From: JAVBJN01 sp031546985
Lineage (GTDB): Bacteria; Bacteroidota; Bacteroidia; Chitinophagales; Chitinophagaceae
Length of the DNA stretch: 64,000 bases
Assembly: GCA_031546985.1 (NCBI GenBank)
Contig: JAVBJN010000020.1
Coordinates: 1 to 64,000 of the forward strand
Reading direction: 5' to 3'
The notes beneath the pieces are model-generated. The model worked only from the letters and a program-made list of their open reading frames with translations, searched no databases and was not told the DNA's origin. Both the position numbers and the translations under genes were made by a program. Below, in pieces: positions 16,495 through 25,701 of this stretch. Every line of letters starts with the position of its first letter. Position 1 is the stretch's first letter.

Positions 16495-17415
16495 ATGATC
16501 AACCTGATTTGGATTCCTATTCTCTTACTCCTGATCCTAATGTGCTTTGTAACGGTGCAGCAAGGTTACATTGGCGTGGTTACCGTATTTGGTAAATACC
16601 GCCGCATTCTTTCTCCGGGTTTGAATTTCAGGATTCCGTTTATTGAAAAAATTTATCGCCGCATTTCTATCCAAAACCGTTCGGTTGATTTGCAATTCCA
16701 GGCTATTACACAAGACCAGGCCAATGTAAATTTTACAGCCATGGTGGTGTACTCTGTATTAAACCAGGAAGAAGGCACTATTAAAAACGTAGCCTTCAAA
16801 TTTATTGACGAGCGCAACTTTATGCAGGCGCTGATCCGCTCTATCGAGGGGTCGGTACGTGCATTTGTGGCTACTAAAAAACAAAGCGAAATCTTATCGC
16901 TGAGAAGCGAAATCATACACCACGTTAAAGAGCAACTGGATGTGCAGCTGGAAGAATGGGGTTATCACCTGATGGATCTGCAGATGAACGACATCAATTT
17001 TGATGAAGAAATTCTGCGCTCTATGGCCAAAGTGGTAGCTTCCAACAACCTGAAAGCCGCTGCGGAAAACGAAGGACAAGCCTTGCTCATCACCAAAACC
17101 AAATCTGCTGAGGCAGAAGGTAATGCCATTAAAATTGCAGCAGAGGCAGAGCGCCAGGCATCGCAATTGCGCGGGCAGGGTGTGGCGCTGTTCCGGGAAG
17201 AAGTGGCCAAGGGTATGGCGCACGCAGCCAAAGAAATGGAAGAAGCCAAACTGGATGCTTCCTTTATCCTGTTCTCTATGTGGACAGAATCGATCAAGCA
17301 TTTTGCCGAAAACGGTAAGGGCAATACCATCTTCCTCGATGGCTCTGTAGATAAAATGCAGCGCACCGTACAGGAACTGATAAGCGTAACCCGCGAAAGT
17401 CCGCTCAAAAAGTAA
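16495..17415 (+). CDS. SPFH domain-containing protein (stomatin/prohibitin-like)
   Basis: A 306-residue protein from the ATG at 16495; the open frame continues upstream but the -7 box at 16469 and the N-terminal membrane anchor argue for this start. Residues 1-20 form one membrane segment (MINLIWIPILLLLILMCFV), followed by the band-7 domain (QQGYIGVVTVFGKYRRILSPGLNFR...) and an Ala/Glu-rich coiled coil (about 180-260: EAEGNAIKIAAEAERQA). SPFH proteins build membrane-associated oligomeric scaffolds and often control proteases or membrane microdomains. No NfeD partner is adjacent. The next gene begins 47 bases later. Confidence 0.92.
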   Translation: MINLIWIPILLLLILMCFVTVQQGYIGVVTVFGKYRRILSPGLNFRIPFIEKIYRRISIQNRSVDLQFQAITQDQANVNFTAMVVYSVLNQEEGTIKNVAFKFIDERNFMQALIRSIEGSVRAFVATKKQSEILSLRSEIIHHVKEQLDVQLEEWGYHLMDLQMNDINFDEEILRSMAKVVASNNLKAAAENEGQALLITKTKSAEAEGNAIKIAAEAERQASQLRGQGVALFREEVAKGMAHAAKEMEEAKLDASFILFSMWTESIKHFAENGKGNTIFLDGSVDKMQRTVQELISVTRESPLKK

Positions 17416-17462
17416 AGAACCAACCACCATCATAAATTGGCAAACCTTATTAAAAGAAGCTT

Positions 17463-17849
17463 ATGAAGAAACTATTGATTCTCGCGCCGGTCATGGCCCT
17501 GGCGATGAGCAGCAAGGCACAGAAACTCAGCGGCACCTGGATGATTGAAAACTACGAAACCACCAAACCCGGACAGCAAAATGTAAAGGTGGCCAACATT
17601 GGCACGCTCATTTTCAAGAAGGGCAACAGTGGTGAGAAGAACATCAGCTATTCTGTACTGGACAATAAAGTGGAGGATAAAACACCATTTACTTACCTGC
17701 TCCATGAAGACTACATCACAGTATCCAGCGATGGCTCTGCTTTGAACAAAACATGGATCATGGTTCAGAAAAACAAAAAGTACCAGAAATGGTATTCTAC
17801 CGACGGAGCCAATTCCGTACAAATACTAGAGTTGCGCAAGCAACCTTAA
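17463..17849 (+). CDS. exported lipocalin-like protein
   Basis: A 128-residue product with a signal peptide (MKKLLILAPVMALAMSSKAQ) followed by LSGTWMIENYE, the GxW start typical of lipocalin-like small barrels, and regularly spaced aromatic beta strands (TWIMVQKNKKYQKWYST). It is probably a periplasmic or surface beta-barrel of unknown ligand. It may be cotranscribed with the SPFH gene and ends at a strong terminator. Confidence 0.75.
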   Translation: MKKLLILAPVMALAMSSKAQKLSGTWMIENYETTKPGQQNVKVANIGTLIFKKGNSGEKNISYSVLDNKVEDKTPFTYLLHEDYITVSSDGSALNKTWIMVQKNKKYQKWYSTDGANSVQILELRKQP

Positions 17850-17851
17850 TT

Positions 17852-17886
17852 AAAAATCCCCCGCAGTAGCTGCGGGGGATTTTTTT
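17852..17886. terminator. bidirectional terminator
   Basis: Arms AAAAATCCCCCGCAG (17852-17866) and its complement (17870-17884) flank the 3-base loop TAG. A and T runs on both sides serve the lipocalin-like gene and the convergent thiolase gene. Confidence 0.93.
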
Positions 17887-17906
17887 ATGCTTTAAACCTC
17901 AGTTGG

Positions 17907-19106
17907 TTATACCATTTCGTACACTACGGCCGCACCCTGACCTACACCAATACACATGGTAGCCAGACCGTATTTACCGCCACGGCGGCGCAGCTCGTAC
18001 AACAGTGTGGTAGAGATGCGGGCACCGCTGCAACCCAGCGGGTGACCCAATGCGATAGCGCCGCCATTTACATTCACCTTAGCAGGGTCCAGTTGCAGAT
18101 CGTGCATGCAGGCCAGCGATTGTGATGCAAAGGCTTCATTCAGCTCTACCAGATCCAGGTCATTCACAGTAAGACCAGCGCGCTGCAATGCCTTCTGAGA
18201 GGCTGGTACAGGGCCAATACCCATCACCGCAGGATCTACACCCGCTATAGCCATGCCTTTGATTTTGGCAATCGGTTTGAGGCCGTATTTCTGCACCGCT
18301 TCTTCACTCGCCAGGATCAGTGCAGCAGCGCCATCGTTTACACCACTTGCGTTACCAGCCGTTACGGTACCACCCACTTTTTTGAAAGCAGGTTTCAGTT
18401 CGGCCAGTTTCTCCAGCGGTGACATACGCGGATGCTCGTCTGTATCAAACACCAGGGTTTTACCTTTGCCCAGCTCTACATGCACCGGCACAATCTCTTC
18501 TTTAAACTTACCAGCGGCCTGCGCTTCGGCAAATTTACGCTGGCTGTCGAAAGCGAACTGGTCCTGTGCTTCGCGGCTGATATTCCAACGCTCTGCTACA
18601 TTCTCTGCGGTTTCGCCCATGCTATAAGGATGGTGCAATGCAGACAGTTTAGGGTTGATAAAACGCCATCCGATGGTGGTATCATACATTTCGTGCTTAC
18701 GGCTAAAACCGCTGTCGGCCTTAGCCATTACAAACGGTGCACGGGTCATGCTTTCTACCCCACCGGCAATATATATTTCGCCATCGCCGCACATAATGGC
18801 ACGGGCACCATCCATCACAGCCTGCAAGCCAGAAGCACACAAGCGGTTAACGGTTACACCACCTACCGTAATGGGCAAGCCTGCGAGCAGGGCCGACATA
18901 CGGGCTACATCGCGGTTATCTTCTCCGCTCTGGTTGGCAGCGCCTGCAATCACGTCCTCAATCGCATTTACATCCATATCCGGATTACGCTCAACCAGGG
19001 TTTTAATGACGTGAGCCAGCAGATCGTCCGGGCGAACAGTGCTCAGAGAACCGCCATATTTACCAATTGGAGTACGGATGGCATCGACAATATATACAGT
19101 ACGCAT
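17907..19106 (-). CDS. acetyl-CoA C-acyltransferase (thiolase)
   Basis: A 399-residue thiolase from the ATG at 19106 (MRTVYIVDAIRTPIGKYGG, the standard N-terminus); the open frame reaches 22 codons further upstream without family similarity. The nucleophile is in NRLCASGLQA (Cys about 90). GGVESMTRAP, the active-site His in ALGHPLGCSGAR and the second Cys in MCIGVGQGAAVVYE are all present. It resembles PaaJ/PcaF-type thiolases of fatty acid or aromatic degradation, but the exact acyl-CoA cannot be told. It stands alone, with no hydratase or dehydrogenase partner nearby. Confidence 0.94.
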   Translation of the reverse strand: MRTVYIVDAIRTPIGKYGGSLSTVRPDDLLAHVIKTLVERNPDMDVNAIEDVIAGAANQSGEDNRDVARMSALLAGLPITVGGVTVNRLCASGLQAVMDGARAIMCGDGEIYIAGGVESMTRAPFVMAKADSGFSRKHEMYDTTIGWRFINPKLSALHHPYSMGETAENVAERWNISREAQDQFAFDSQRKFAEAQAAGKFKEEIVPVHVELGKGKTLVFDTDEHPRMSPLEKLAELKPAFKKVGGTVTAGNASGVNDGAAALILASEEAVQKYGLKPIAKIKGMAIAGVDPAVMGIGPVPASQKALQRAGLTVNDLDLVELNEAFASQSLACMHDLQLDPAKVNVNGGAIALGHPLGCSGARISTTLLYELRRRGGKYGLATMCIGVGQGAAVVYEMV

Positions 19107-19204
19107 GAATTTAAAATTTGGCCGTAAAGCTACACAAAAATCGCAACCCCATCCACCTATGCATGGCATCATATTTGCGCCTTCTGGTGCCAGAACACTA
19201 CACC

Positions 19205-19708
19205 ATGAAACGCCTCTTTTTGCTCCCCTTTTTGCTACTTGCTGCGCTTTGCACTAAAGCTCAGCTCGATACCAATTCCGTAAAACCATATATCCGGAAT
19301 TGCGCCGATTCGTTAAGCGCTTCGTTTAAGACCAGGGACTGGTATAAACTGGCCCGGTTTACCAATCCCAACCTGATACAGATGATGGGCGGTGAAAAAA
19401 ACTTTGCCGAAACCGTGCAGAAACAGATGGACCTGATGGGTCAGGATGCGATACACGACAGTAAAATCGGAAAGGTATTGCAGGTGGTACAAACCAATAA
19501 AGGCTGGCAATGCGTTACCGAGCATGTGCTGGATATGGAAATGCTGAACAAACCTGTGCACCAAAGCACCTACCTCATAGGCACATCATCCGATGGCAAG
19601 CATTGGTACTTCCTCGATGCCAATGCCACCACGGGGCTTTCGGCCATTTTTATCCCGGAGCTGGATAAGCGGCTGGTTATTCCGGCAGATGTAAGTAAAG
19701 GTAAGTGA
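19205..19708 (+). CDS. hypothetical exported protein
   Basis: A 167-residue protein from the ATG at 19205, with a signal peptide (MKRLFLLPFLLLAALCTKAQ). The mature part has SLSASFKTRDWYKLARFTNPNL and later TNKGWQCVTEHVLDMEML and SDGKHWYFLDA. The pattern suggests a small alpha+beta (NTF2-like or DUF4440-like) fold, but I do not firmly recognise the family. An upstream CATATTTG (19170-19177) is one base off the -7 consensus. Confidence 0.75.
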   Translation: MKRLFLLPFLLLAALCTKAQLDTNSVKPYIRNCADSLSASFKTRDWYKLARFTNPNLIQMMGGEKNFAETVQKQMDLMGQDAIHDSKIGKVLQVVQTNKGWQCVTEHVLDMEMLNKPVHQSTYLIGTSSDGKHWYFLDANATTGLSAIFIPELDKRLVIPADVSKGK

Positions 19709-19815
19709 GGCGGAGACGTGAAAAGTGAATGGTGAATAGACCTGTAGCAAAGGTGAGACGTGAAAGGTGAAAAGGCGCGAGTCACGATCACAGATCGGAG
19801 ATCGAAAGATTTTTT
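19709..19815. repeat. degenerate GTGAAAGGTGAA / GATCACAGATCGGAGATC repeats
   Basis: Near-repeats GACGTGAAAAGTGAATGGTGAA and GACGTGAAAGGTGAAAAGG are followed by the GATCACAGATCGGAGATCG word. No gene is present. They resemble the degenerate sequences after 16247, 41767 and 46900. Confidence 0.5.
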
Positions 19816-19827
19816 ACCCGATTGGGC

Positions 19828-19855
19828 AAAAAAAAGAGCCTTTCGGCTCTTTTTT
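19828..19855. terminator. bidirectional terminator
   Basis: AAAAAAGAGCC, loop TTTC and GGCTCTTTTTT form a symmetric terminator between the exported-protein gene and the convergent serS. Confidence 0.9.
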
Positions 19856-19857
19856 CG

Positions 19858-21129
19858 TTATCGGATCATACTGTCTCCAAAATAGCTGTGTAGCACCTCG
19901 GGGAGTTGAATGCCCTCTGGCGTTTGTTTGTTTTCCAACAGGCAGGCCACAATTCTGGGCAGCGCCAGGGAGCTTCCGTTAAGAGAGTGCACCAACTGCG
20001 TTTTGCCATCGGCATTCTTATACCGGATCTTCATACGATTGGTCTGGAAGCCTTCAAAGTTGCTCACAGAGCTCACTTCCAGCCAGCGTTGCTGCGCGGC
20101 GCTGTACACTTCAAAATCGTAGGTAAGCGCAGAGGTAAAGCCCATATCGCCACCGCAAAGGCGCAGAATACGGTATTGCAAGCCCAGGTTTAGCAGCAAC
20201 TGCTCAATGTGCAGCACCATTTCTTCCAGGGTTTCGTATGATTTATCGGGATGCGTGAGTTGCACGATCTCTACTTTATCGAACTGGTGCAGGCGGTTCA
20301 AACCACGCACATCCTTGCCATAAGAACCCGCTTCGCGACGGAAACAAGGCGTGTAAGCCGTCATTTTAATCGGCAACTCGCTCTCTTTTACAATCTCATT
20401 GCGGTAGATATTGGTTACCGGCACTTCCGCGGTGGGAATGAGGTAATATTTATCTTCGGTTACATGATACATCTGACCGTCTTTATCGGGCAGCTGACCG
20501 GTACCATAAGCACTATCGGCATTGACCATATGCGGCGGCATTACTTCTGTAAAACCTGCGCCTACGTTATAATCCAGAAAATAGTTGATGAGCGCTCTTT
20601 GCAGGCGTGCTCCTTTGTTGATGTAAACCGGGAAACCGCTACCGGTAATTTTTACACCCAGTTCAAAATCAATGAGGTTATATTTTTTAGCCAGATCCCA
20701 GTGCGGCACCGCATCTGCACCCAATTGGGCTTCGGGGCCACCGCTTCTTACTACCTGGTTATCTTCGGGGGTTTTGCCCATAGGCACACTTTCATGCGGC
20801 AGGTTAGGCAATTTCACCAGCATATCATGCTGGTTTTGCTCCAGCACGCCCAGTTCGTCAGAGAGGGTTTTGGCACGCTCTTTATTGGTAGCCACTTCTA
20901 CCTTCATTTGCTCGGCAGCGTCTTTATTGCCCTGAGCCATCAGTTTACCGATTTCTTTCGAAGCCGCATTGATTTTTGCCGCCAGCTCATCATTTTCAGT
21001 CTGAACTTTACGGCGCTGCTCGTCTACCGACAGAATTTCATCTACCAGTTGGATATCAGCAAAATTCCTGACTTTGAGTCTGTCTTTCACAAATTCCGCA
21101 TTCTGACGGATAAAGGGCAATTGTAACAT
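19858..21129 (-). CDS. serS: serine--tRNA ligase
   Basis: A 423-residue class II aminoacyl-tRNA synthetase that charges tRNA-Ser. The N-terminal long coiled-coil arm covers about 30-105 (EQRRKVQTENDELAAKINA). Motif 2 is FRREAGSYGKDVRGLNRLHQF and motif 3 is SLALPRIVACLLE near the C-terminus; the serine-pocket segment TAEVPVTN is present. Length is normal. A -7 box lies at 21154-21161, so it can be transcribed separately from nadE upstream. Confidence 0.98.
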   Translation of the reverse strand: MLQLPFIRQNAEFVKDRLKVRNFADIQLVDEILSVDEQRRKVQTENDELAAKINAASKEIGKLMAQGNKDAAEQMKVEVATNKERAKTLSDELGVLEQNQHDMLVKLPNLPHESVPMGKTPEDNQVVRSGGPEAQLGADAVPHWDLAKKYNLIDFELGVKITGSGFPVYINKGARLQRALINYFLDYNVGAGFTEVMPPHMVNADSAYGTGQLPDKDGQMYHVTEDKYYLIPTAEVPVTNIYRNEIVKESELPIKMTAYTPCFRREAGSYGKDVRGLNRLHQFDKVEIVQLTHPDKSYETLEEMVLHIEQLLLNLGLQYRILRLCGGDMGFTSALTYDFEVYSAAQQRWLEVSSVSNFEGFQTNRMKIRYKNADGKTQLVHSLNGSSLALPRIVACLLENKQTPEGIQLPEVLHSYFGDSMIR

Positions 21130-21153
21130 GCGTTTCTAATTTAAAATCTAAAA

Positions 21154-21161
21154 CAAAGATA
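21154..21161 (-). promoter_or_regulatory. -7 box for serS
   Basis: On the minus strand TATCTTTG, 25 bases upstream of the serS ATG, in the 84-base gap to nadE. The -33 region is poor. Confidence 0.5.
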
Positions 21162-21213
21162 ATCGTTGATTGAAATGATACAGGAGTGATTTTATGCTCC
21201 CTTTTAATTTTTT

Positions 21214-22896
21214 CTATCCCAGGTATTTGGCCACAATAGGCACCCGGCGACCTACTCCAAATGCTTTGGGCGATACGCGGATGATGGGGCAAAACTGGTT
21301 GCGTTTGTATTCGTTCATGTTTACCAGGCGCAAAATACGGTGCACCAATGCCGGGTCAAAACCCATAGCAATAATCTCTTCCGGCCCCTGGCGGCGCTCT
21401 ACATATTGGTACAGCACACTATCGAGCTCCATATAATCGGGCAGGCTGTCGCTGTCTTTCTGACCCGGGCGCAGCTCTGCCGATGGGGCTTTGTCTATAA
21501 TATTTTGCGGTATAATCTCTTTATGCCGGTTAATGTACCGGGCCAGTGCATACACCTGCATTTTGTAAGTATCGCCCAGTATGCTTAACCCGCCGGCCAT
21601 ATCGCCATACAAGGTGCCATAGCCCGTGCTCAGTTCACTTTTGTTAGAAGTATTGAGCAATATATTGCCAAACTTATTGCTGATGGCCATCAACAGATTG
21701 CCCCGCACGCGCGATTGCATGTTTTCCTCAGCCACATTAAACGGCAGGTCTTTAAACAATGGACTCAGGCTTTGCTGCAACTGCTCAAATACCGGTTTAA
21801 TGGGAATGATTTCATAAGGATTATCCAGGTTTTCGGACAGTTTTACTGCATCGCTGATGGAATGGTCGGTAGAGTATTGCGAGGGCATCAATACCGCCAA
21901 TACATTTTCGCGACCCAGCGCTTCGCAGGCCAGGGCCAGCACCACCGCAGAGTCGATACCGCCCGAGGAGCCCAGCAAGGCTTTTTTGAAACCCATTTTA
22001 TTGAAATAATCGCGAATGCCCATTACAATGGCTTCGTACACCCGGTCTATGTTAAGCTCTGGCATATAAATTTGCGGAGCCAGCTCCTGGTCGGGAATAT
22101 CGCCCGCCGCTTTAACCACGGCATCTGTAAATCCGCCATCTTTAGTCCAATCCACGCCGCCCAGCGCTTCTTTAAAATACGGCAGCTCCTGCACCAGGTT
22201 GCCCTTACTGTCCATTACAAAAGAGCCGCCATCGAACACGATTTCGGTTTGCGAACCTACGGTATTGCAATACACCATCGGAATGCCGTATTTCTTCACA
22301 TTGTTCTTAACACTGGCCAGGCGGTCTTCGGCATGGGTATAATCGAAAGGCGATGCACTCAGGTTAATCATAATATCGGGCTGGTGCACCATGAGCTGAT
22401 CCATTGGGCAAATGCGGTACAGCGGGTTATCGTCCAGGTTCCAGATGTCTTCGCACACCGTTACCGCCATTTTCACGCCTTTATATTCCAGCACATTCCA
22501 TTCGTAGGCCGGTTCAAAATATCGGTATTCGTCAAACACATCGTAAGTAGGCAGCAGTGTTTTATGCACCACACCCTGAATGGCCTGATCGTACAGCAGG
22601 TAAGCGCTGTTAAACAGGTCTTTGCCCTCCGGGCGTGGGTTTTCGGTAGGCGCACCAATGAGTACCGCTATGCCATTGGCATGCTGCGCTATATCCTGCA
22701 CCGCCTGCTGCGACCTGCGAATGAAATCTTTAAACTCCAGGAAATCGCGTGGCGGATAGCCGCATACGCATAACTCGGTAAATACCACCAGATCGCCTCC
22801 GGCGGCTTTGGCCTCGTTTACCGCTTCTATAATACGGGCGGTATTACTTTCAAAATTGCCTATATGATAATTCTGCTGCGCAAGAAATATTTTCAT
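21214..22896 (-). CDS. nadE: glutamine-dependent NAD+ synthase
   Basis: A 560-residue two-domain enzyme that makes NAD+ from nicotinate adenine dinucleotide. The start MKIFLAQQNYHIGNF at 22896 matches the family; seven extra upstream codons are unlikely. The N-terminal nitrilase-type glutaminase has its Glu in FTELCVCGYPPRD, its Lys in KTLLPTYDVFDEYRYF and its Cys in VTVCEDIWN. The C-terminal ATP pyrophosphatase domain begins with LLGSSGGIDSAVV. In many Bacteroidota nadE is close to gldB, as here (the porin-like gene lies between). Confidence 0.97.
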   Translation of the reverse strand: MKIFLAQQNYHIGNFESNTARIIEAVNEAKAAGGDLVVFTELCVCGYPPRDFLEFKDFIRRSQQAVQDIAQHANGIAVLIGAPTENPRPEGKDLFNSAYLLYDQAIQGVVHKTLLPTYDVFDEYRYFEPAYEWNVLEYKGVKMAVTVCEDIWNLDDNPLYRICPMDQLMVHQPDIMINLSASPFDYTHAEDRLASVKNNVKKYGIPMVYCNTVGSQTEIVFDGGSFVMDSKGNLVQELPYFKEALGGVDWTKDGGFTDAVVKAAGDIPDQELAPQIYMPELNIDRVYEAIVMGIRDYFNKMGFKKALLGSSGGIDSAVVLALACEALGRENVLAVLMPSQYSTDHSISDAVKLSENLDNPYEIIPIKPVFEQLQQSLSPLFKDLPFNVAEENMQSRVRGNLLMAISNKFGNILLNTSNKSELSTGYGTLYGDMAGGLSILGDTYKMQVYALARYINRHKEIIPQNIIDKAPSAELRPGQKDSDSLPDYMELDSVLYQYVERRQGPEEIIAMGFDPALVHRILRLVNMNEYKRNQFCPIIRVSPKAFGVGRRVPIVAKYLG

Positions 22897-22914
22897 TACT
22901 AGATGTATAGAATG

Positions 22915-22922
22915 CAAATATA
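22915..22922 (-). promoter_or_regulatory. -7 box for nadE
   Basis: On the minus strand TATATTTG, 19 bases upstream of the chosen nadE ATG, supporting the shorter start. Confidence 0.5.
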
Positions 22923-22951
22923 ACCCAGCCCGGCGGCATTCGGATACGGCA

Positions 22952-22986
22952 TAAAAAAACCGTTCCCGCAGTATTGCGGGAACGGT
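22952..22986 (-). terminator. terminator of the porin-like gene
   Basis: Arms ACCGTTCCCGCA (22959-22970) and TGCGGGAACGGT (22975-22986) flank a 4-base loop. On the minus strand the stem is followed by a T-run. Confidence 0.92.
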
Positions 22987-23011
22987 AAATATTTAAAATA
23001 AACGACAATCG

Positions 23012-23776
23012 TTAAAACAGCATACCTACGCGCAGCGCAAAATTATTGAGGCGTACGTTACCATCTTTAAACGTAGGCAAGCCTTTGTAGTTATTAGGAT
23101 TGGTTACATCGGGCAGGAAACCATTGTTAAAGAAAATGCCCACATAACCGCTCAGTTTATCGGCAAACGGATACTCCATACCCACGCCCACATTCATTTG
23201 CAGCATAACGGGCGATATAGCGGTACCATTGCTGGCGCTCAGTTTTTCCTTACCGTCCGAAACAAATTTTACTGTATTCATATTGGCATCGTACCCTTCA
23301 ATATCGTAAGTGGCTTTTTTACCAATGTTGATGCCCAACGACAGTCCAAACTGACCAAAGAAGCGCATGTTGGAGATCTCATCGGTACGCAATTTAATAG
23401 CCACCGGAATTTCTACATACTGCAAAGTGTAGTTCATATTTGCCTTACTGGCCACACCAGCTGCTCTTTTAGAAGAATCGACCAGGTTGGCGTTGATGGA
23501 ACCACCGGTATGATTTACCTGCGCGCCCAGCACCAGACCATAGTTTTCTGCAAAATAATACTCGGCTACAAACCCATACTGGAAGCCCATTTTAGAGCCC
23601 CCGTTTTCTACCGCATACGATTTATCATCGCTTTTGGTAGATGTAGGCCGCATCCACGATAAGGTAGGAGCCACGTAAGCGCCAAACCGGATCTTGTTGT
23701 AATCCATACTCTGCTGTGCCTGTGCCGCACTAAATGACAATAATGCACCCAGTACCAATACCATTATTCTATTCAT
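23012..23776 (-). CDS. outer membrane beta-barrel protein (PorT-like)
   Basis: A 254-residue protein with a signal peptide (MNRIMVLVLGALLSFSAAQAQ) and alternating hydrophobic strands, ending in the aromatic terminal strand LNNFALRVGMLF, as in outer-membrane barrels of the PorT/OMP_b-brl_2 class. Glycine and aromatic-rich strand patterns (YGFVAEYYFAENYGLVLGAQ) cover most of it. The likely location is the outer membrane; no substrate can be deduced. A CAAATTTA at 23796-23803 (TAAATTTG on the minus strand) is a likely -7 box. It is divergent from gldB. Confidence 0.85.
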   Translation of the reverse strand: MNRIMVLVLGALLSFSAAQAQQSMDYNKIRFGAYVAPTLSWMRPTSTKSDDKSYAVENGGSKMGFQYGFVAEYYFAENYGLVLGAQVNHTGGSINANLVDSSKRAAGVASKANMNYTLQYVEIPVAIKLRTDEISNMRFFGQFGLSLGINIGKKATYDIEGYDANMNTVKFVSDGKEKLSASNGTAISPVMLQMNVGVGMEYPFADKLSGYVGIFFNNGFLPDVTNPNNYKGLPTFKDGNVRLNNFALRVGMLF

Positions 23777-23795
23777 AAGTTAATCATTTGAGCCG

Positions 23796-23803
23796 CAAAT
23801 TTA
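23796..23803 (-). promoter_or_regulatory. -7 box for the porin-like gene
   Basis: On the minus strand TAAATTTG, 19 bases upstream of the ATG. A TTTG lies 24 bases further upstream, longer than the usual spacing. Confidence 0.45.
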
Positions 23804-23905
23804 GGGGTACTGGCCGAATTAAAATGACAAATAAATTTTATACAGGCTTATTTTCTCTCATTTCCGGTAACAAAATAATAAATTGGCAGTTCTAAAGATC
23901 ACTGA

Positions 23906-24934
23906 ATGATGCGTAAAAACTGGTTACTGGGCCTTGCCGCTTTGGTTGCTGTAACAATTTCTGCCTGCAATGGTTCCAAAGCAAAGAAAGCGCCGGATGT
24001 GTCGGGTGTGGATGTAACTTTACAAACATCCCGCTTCGACAGGGCTTTTGCCAAGATAGATACCAATAATATTATGGGAGGATTGCAACAGTTGCATACA
24101 CAATATCCCGAGTTTCTGAATTTCTATACCGATACACTTATGCACTGGGGCAGTATTTACCACCCAGATGAGGCTTTTAGAAACAGCGTGCACCACTTTC
24201 TTACCTACAAAGATTACACAGGGCTGTATGATACGGTGCAAAAGCACTTTCCCGATACCAAAAAGATTGATGCAGAGCTTACGCAGGGTTTTAAATACAT
24301 GAAACATTATTACCCTGCCTATAAAGTACCTAAAGTTATTTACTTCGTGTCGGGGCTCAACTACTGGAGCGCGGTAAGCTACGAAAGCGTTATGGCCATT
24401 GGGCTGGATATGTACCTGGGTAAAGATTACCCGTTCTATGCCTCGGTACAGATACCCGATTACATGACATCGCGCCTGGAGCCGGCTTATGTTCCGGTAA
24501 ATGTGTTTAAAGTAATTCAGCAGGACTATTATCCCTTTTCTGCCGAGGGCCAAACGCTGCTCGACATGATGCTGCAAAAGGGTAAACAACTTTACTTCCT
24601 GGATCTGATGCTGCCGCAAACCGAAGACAGCATTAAGATTGGCTACTCTTCGCAACAAATAGCCTGGTGCCATGCCAATGAGGCGCAAAGCTGGAATTTC
24701 TTTATTGAGCAAAAAATGATTTACGATACCGACTGGCAAAAAATACTGCGGTATGTAAACGACGGCCCTTCTTCTACAGGTATGCCACAGGAGTCGCCGG
24801 GCAATATAGGCAGCTGGCTGGGTTGGCAGATCGTAAGACGGTATATGGAAAAGAATCCCAACACCACCATTGAGCAATTGATGAAACAGACCGATGGAAT
24901 GGCATTCCTGAAAGACTCGGGCTACAAACCTTAA
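23906..24934 (+). CDS. gldB: gliding motility lipoprotein GldB
   Basis: A 342-residue lipoprotein (lipobox ISAC, Cys21) with the features of the GldB family: FDRAFAKIDTNN after the signal, then YPEFLNFYTDTLM, VIYFVSGLNYWSAVSYESVMAIGLDMYLG and a C-terminal SPGNIGSWLGWQIVRRYME. GldB was defined as required for gliding in Flavobacterium but is also kept in non-gliding Bacteroidota, so the trait cannot be inferred from it alone. The DUF218 gene starts 5 bases after its stop, suggesting an operon; gldC is not adjacent. Confidence 0.88.
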   Translation: MMRKNWLLGLAALVAVTISACNGSKAKKAPDVSGVDVTLQTSRFDRAFAKIDTNNIMGGLQQLHTQYPEFLNFYTDTLMHWGSIYHPDEAFRNSVHHFLTYKDYTGLYDTVQKHFPDTKKIDAELTQGFKYMKHYYPAYKVPKVIYFVSGLNYWSAVSYESVMAIGLDMYLGKDYPFYASVQIPDYMTSRLEPAYVPVNVFKVIQQDYYPFSAEGQTLLDMMLQKGKQLYFLDLMLPQTEDSIKIGYSSQQIAWCHANEAQSWNFFIEQKMIYDTDWQKILRYVNDGPSSTGMPQESPGNIGSWLGWQIVRRYMEKNPNTTIEQLMKQTDGMAFLKDSGYKP

Positions 24935-24939
24935 CTTTT

Positions 24940-25698
24940 ATGTTTTTTATAGCGTCGAAAATATTGGGCGTATGCACAAAGCCGGTACTCTGGGTACTGG
25001 CTTTGTTGCTGATAGCCGTTTGCAGCCGCAATGCTTTGCGCAGAAAGCGTATACTCATTGCCACTATCGTATTGCTGTTTGTATTCAGCAACAACTGGTT
25101 GCTGAATGTGGTAACCCGGCAATGGGAACTTACTCAGCAAATCCATTCGGGTCATTATACTGCGGTTGTTGTACTGGGCGGATATTCAAAATTTGATTAC
25201 CGCAACCAGCAGTTGGACTTTAACGATAATGCAGACAGACTGCTTAATGCGATAGCGCTGAAACACGCTGGCCTGGCCGATTACCTCGTTATTTCAGGAG
25301 GCTCGGGCAATATGGCCAACCCTGATGAAAGGGAAGCCCGGCTTACCCTACCTATGCTGCTGCAATACGGCATTGACACAACCCATGTGCTGGTAGAAGA
25401 CCAGTCTAAAAACACCTCCGAAAACATAAGACATACCAAAACGGTATTGGCACAAAAAGGATTGCAACCGCCGTACATATTGGTTACATCTGCATTTCAC
25501 ATGCGCAGGACGCTGGCTATTTGCAAAAAAGAAGGATTGGATGTAGTGCCACATTGCACCAATCTGTACCAGCAAACGGCACCGCACCAAAACTGGGATT
25601 ACTACATTATTCCCGATCTAAGGGCTTTATTTGGTTGGGAAAGATTATCGCACGAATGGCTGGGCATGCTCTCTTATAAACTAACCGGAAAAATTTAA
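24940..25698 (+). CDS. YdcF/ElyC family protein (DUF218)
   Basis: A 252-residue membrane-anchored protein. Two N-terminal membrane segments (about 13-30 and 37-56) precede the DUF218 domain: AVVVLGGYSKFD, DRLLNAIALKHAG, YLVISGGSGN, ENIRHTKTVL and ILVTSAFHMRRTLAICKKEG. In E. coli relatives (ElyC, SanA) act in cell-envelope integrity. It follows gldB by 5 bases. Its stop codon is three bases from that of the convergent apaG, within a 14-base AT palindrome (25690-25703). Confidence 0.9.
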   Translation: MFFIASKILGVCTKPVLWVLALLLIAVCSRNALRRKRILIATIVLLFVFSNNWLLNVVTRQWELTQQIHSGHYTAVVVLGGYSKFDYRNQQLDFNDNADRLLNAIALKHAGLADYLVISGGSGNMANPDEREARLTLPMLLQYGIDTTHVLVEDQSKNTSENIRHTKTVLAQKGLQPPYILVTSAFHMRRTLAICKKEGLDVVPHCTNLYQQTAPHQNWDYYIIPDLRALFGWERLSHEWLGMLSYKLTGKI

Positions 25699-25701
25699 AT
25701 T

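Noticed and set aside
19107..19172. Longer thiolase frame starting at 19172
   Set aside because: The extra 22 residues (Cys/Trp-rich) are not in the family and precede the canonical MRTVYIVDAIRTPIG start.
21715..22773. A 352-codon plus-strand ORF opposite nadE
   Set aside because: Shadow of the conserved NAD synthase; the product is His/Arg/Val-rich without any motif.
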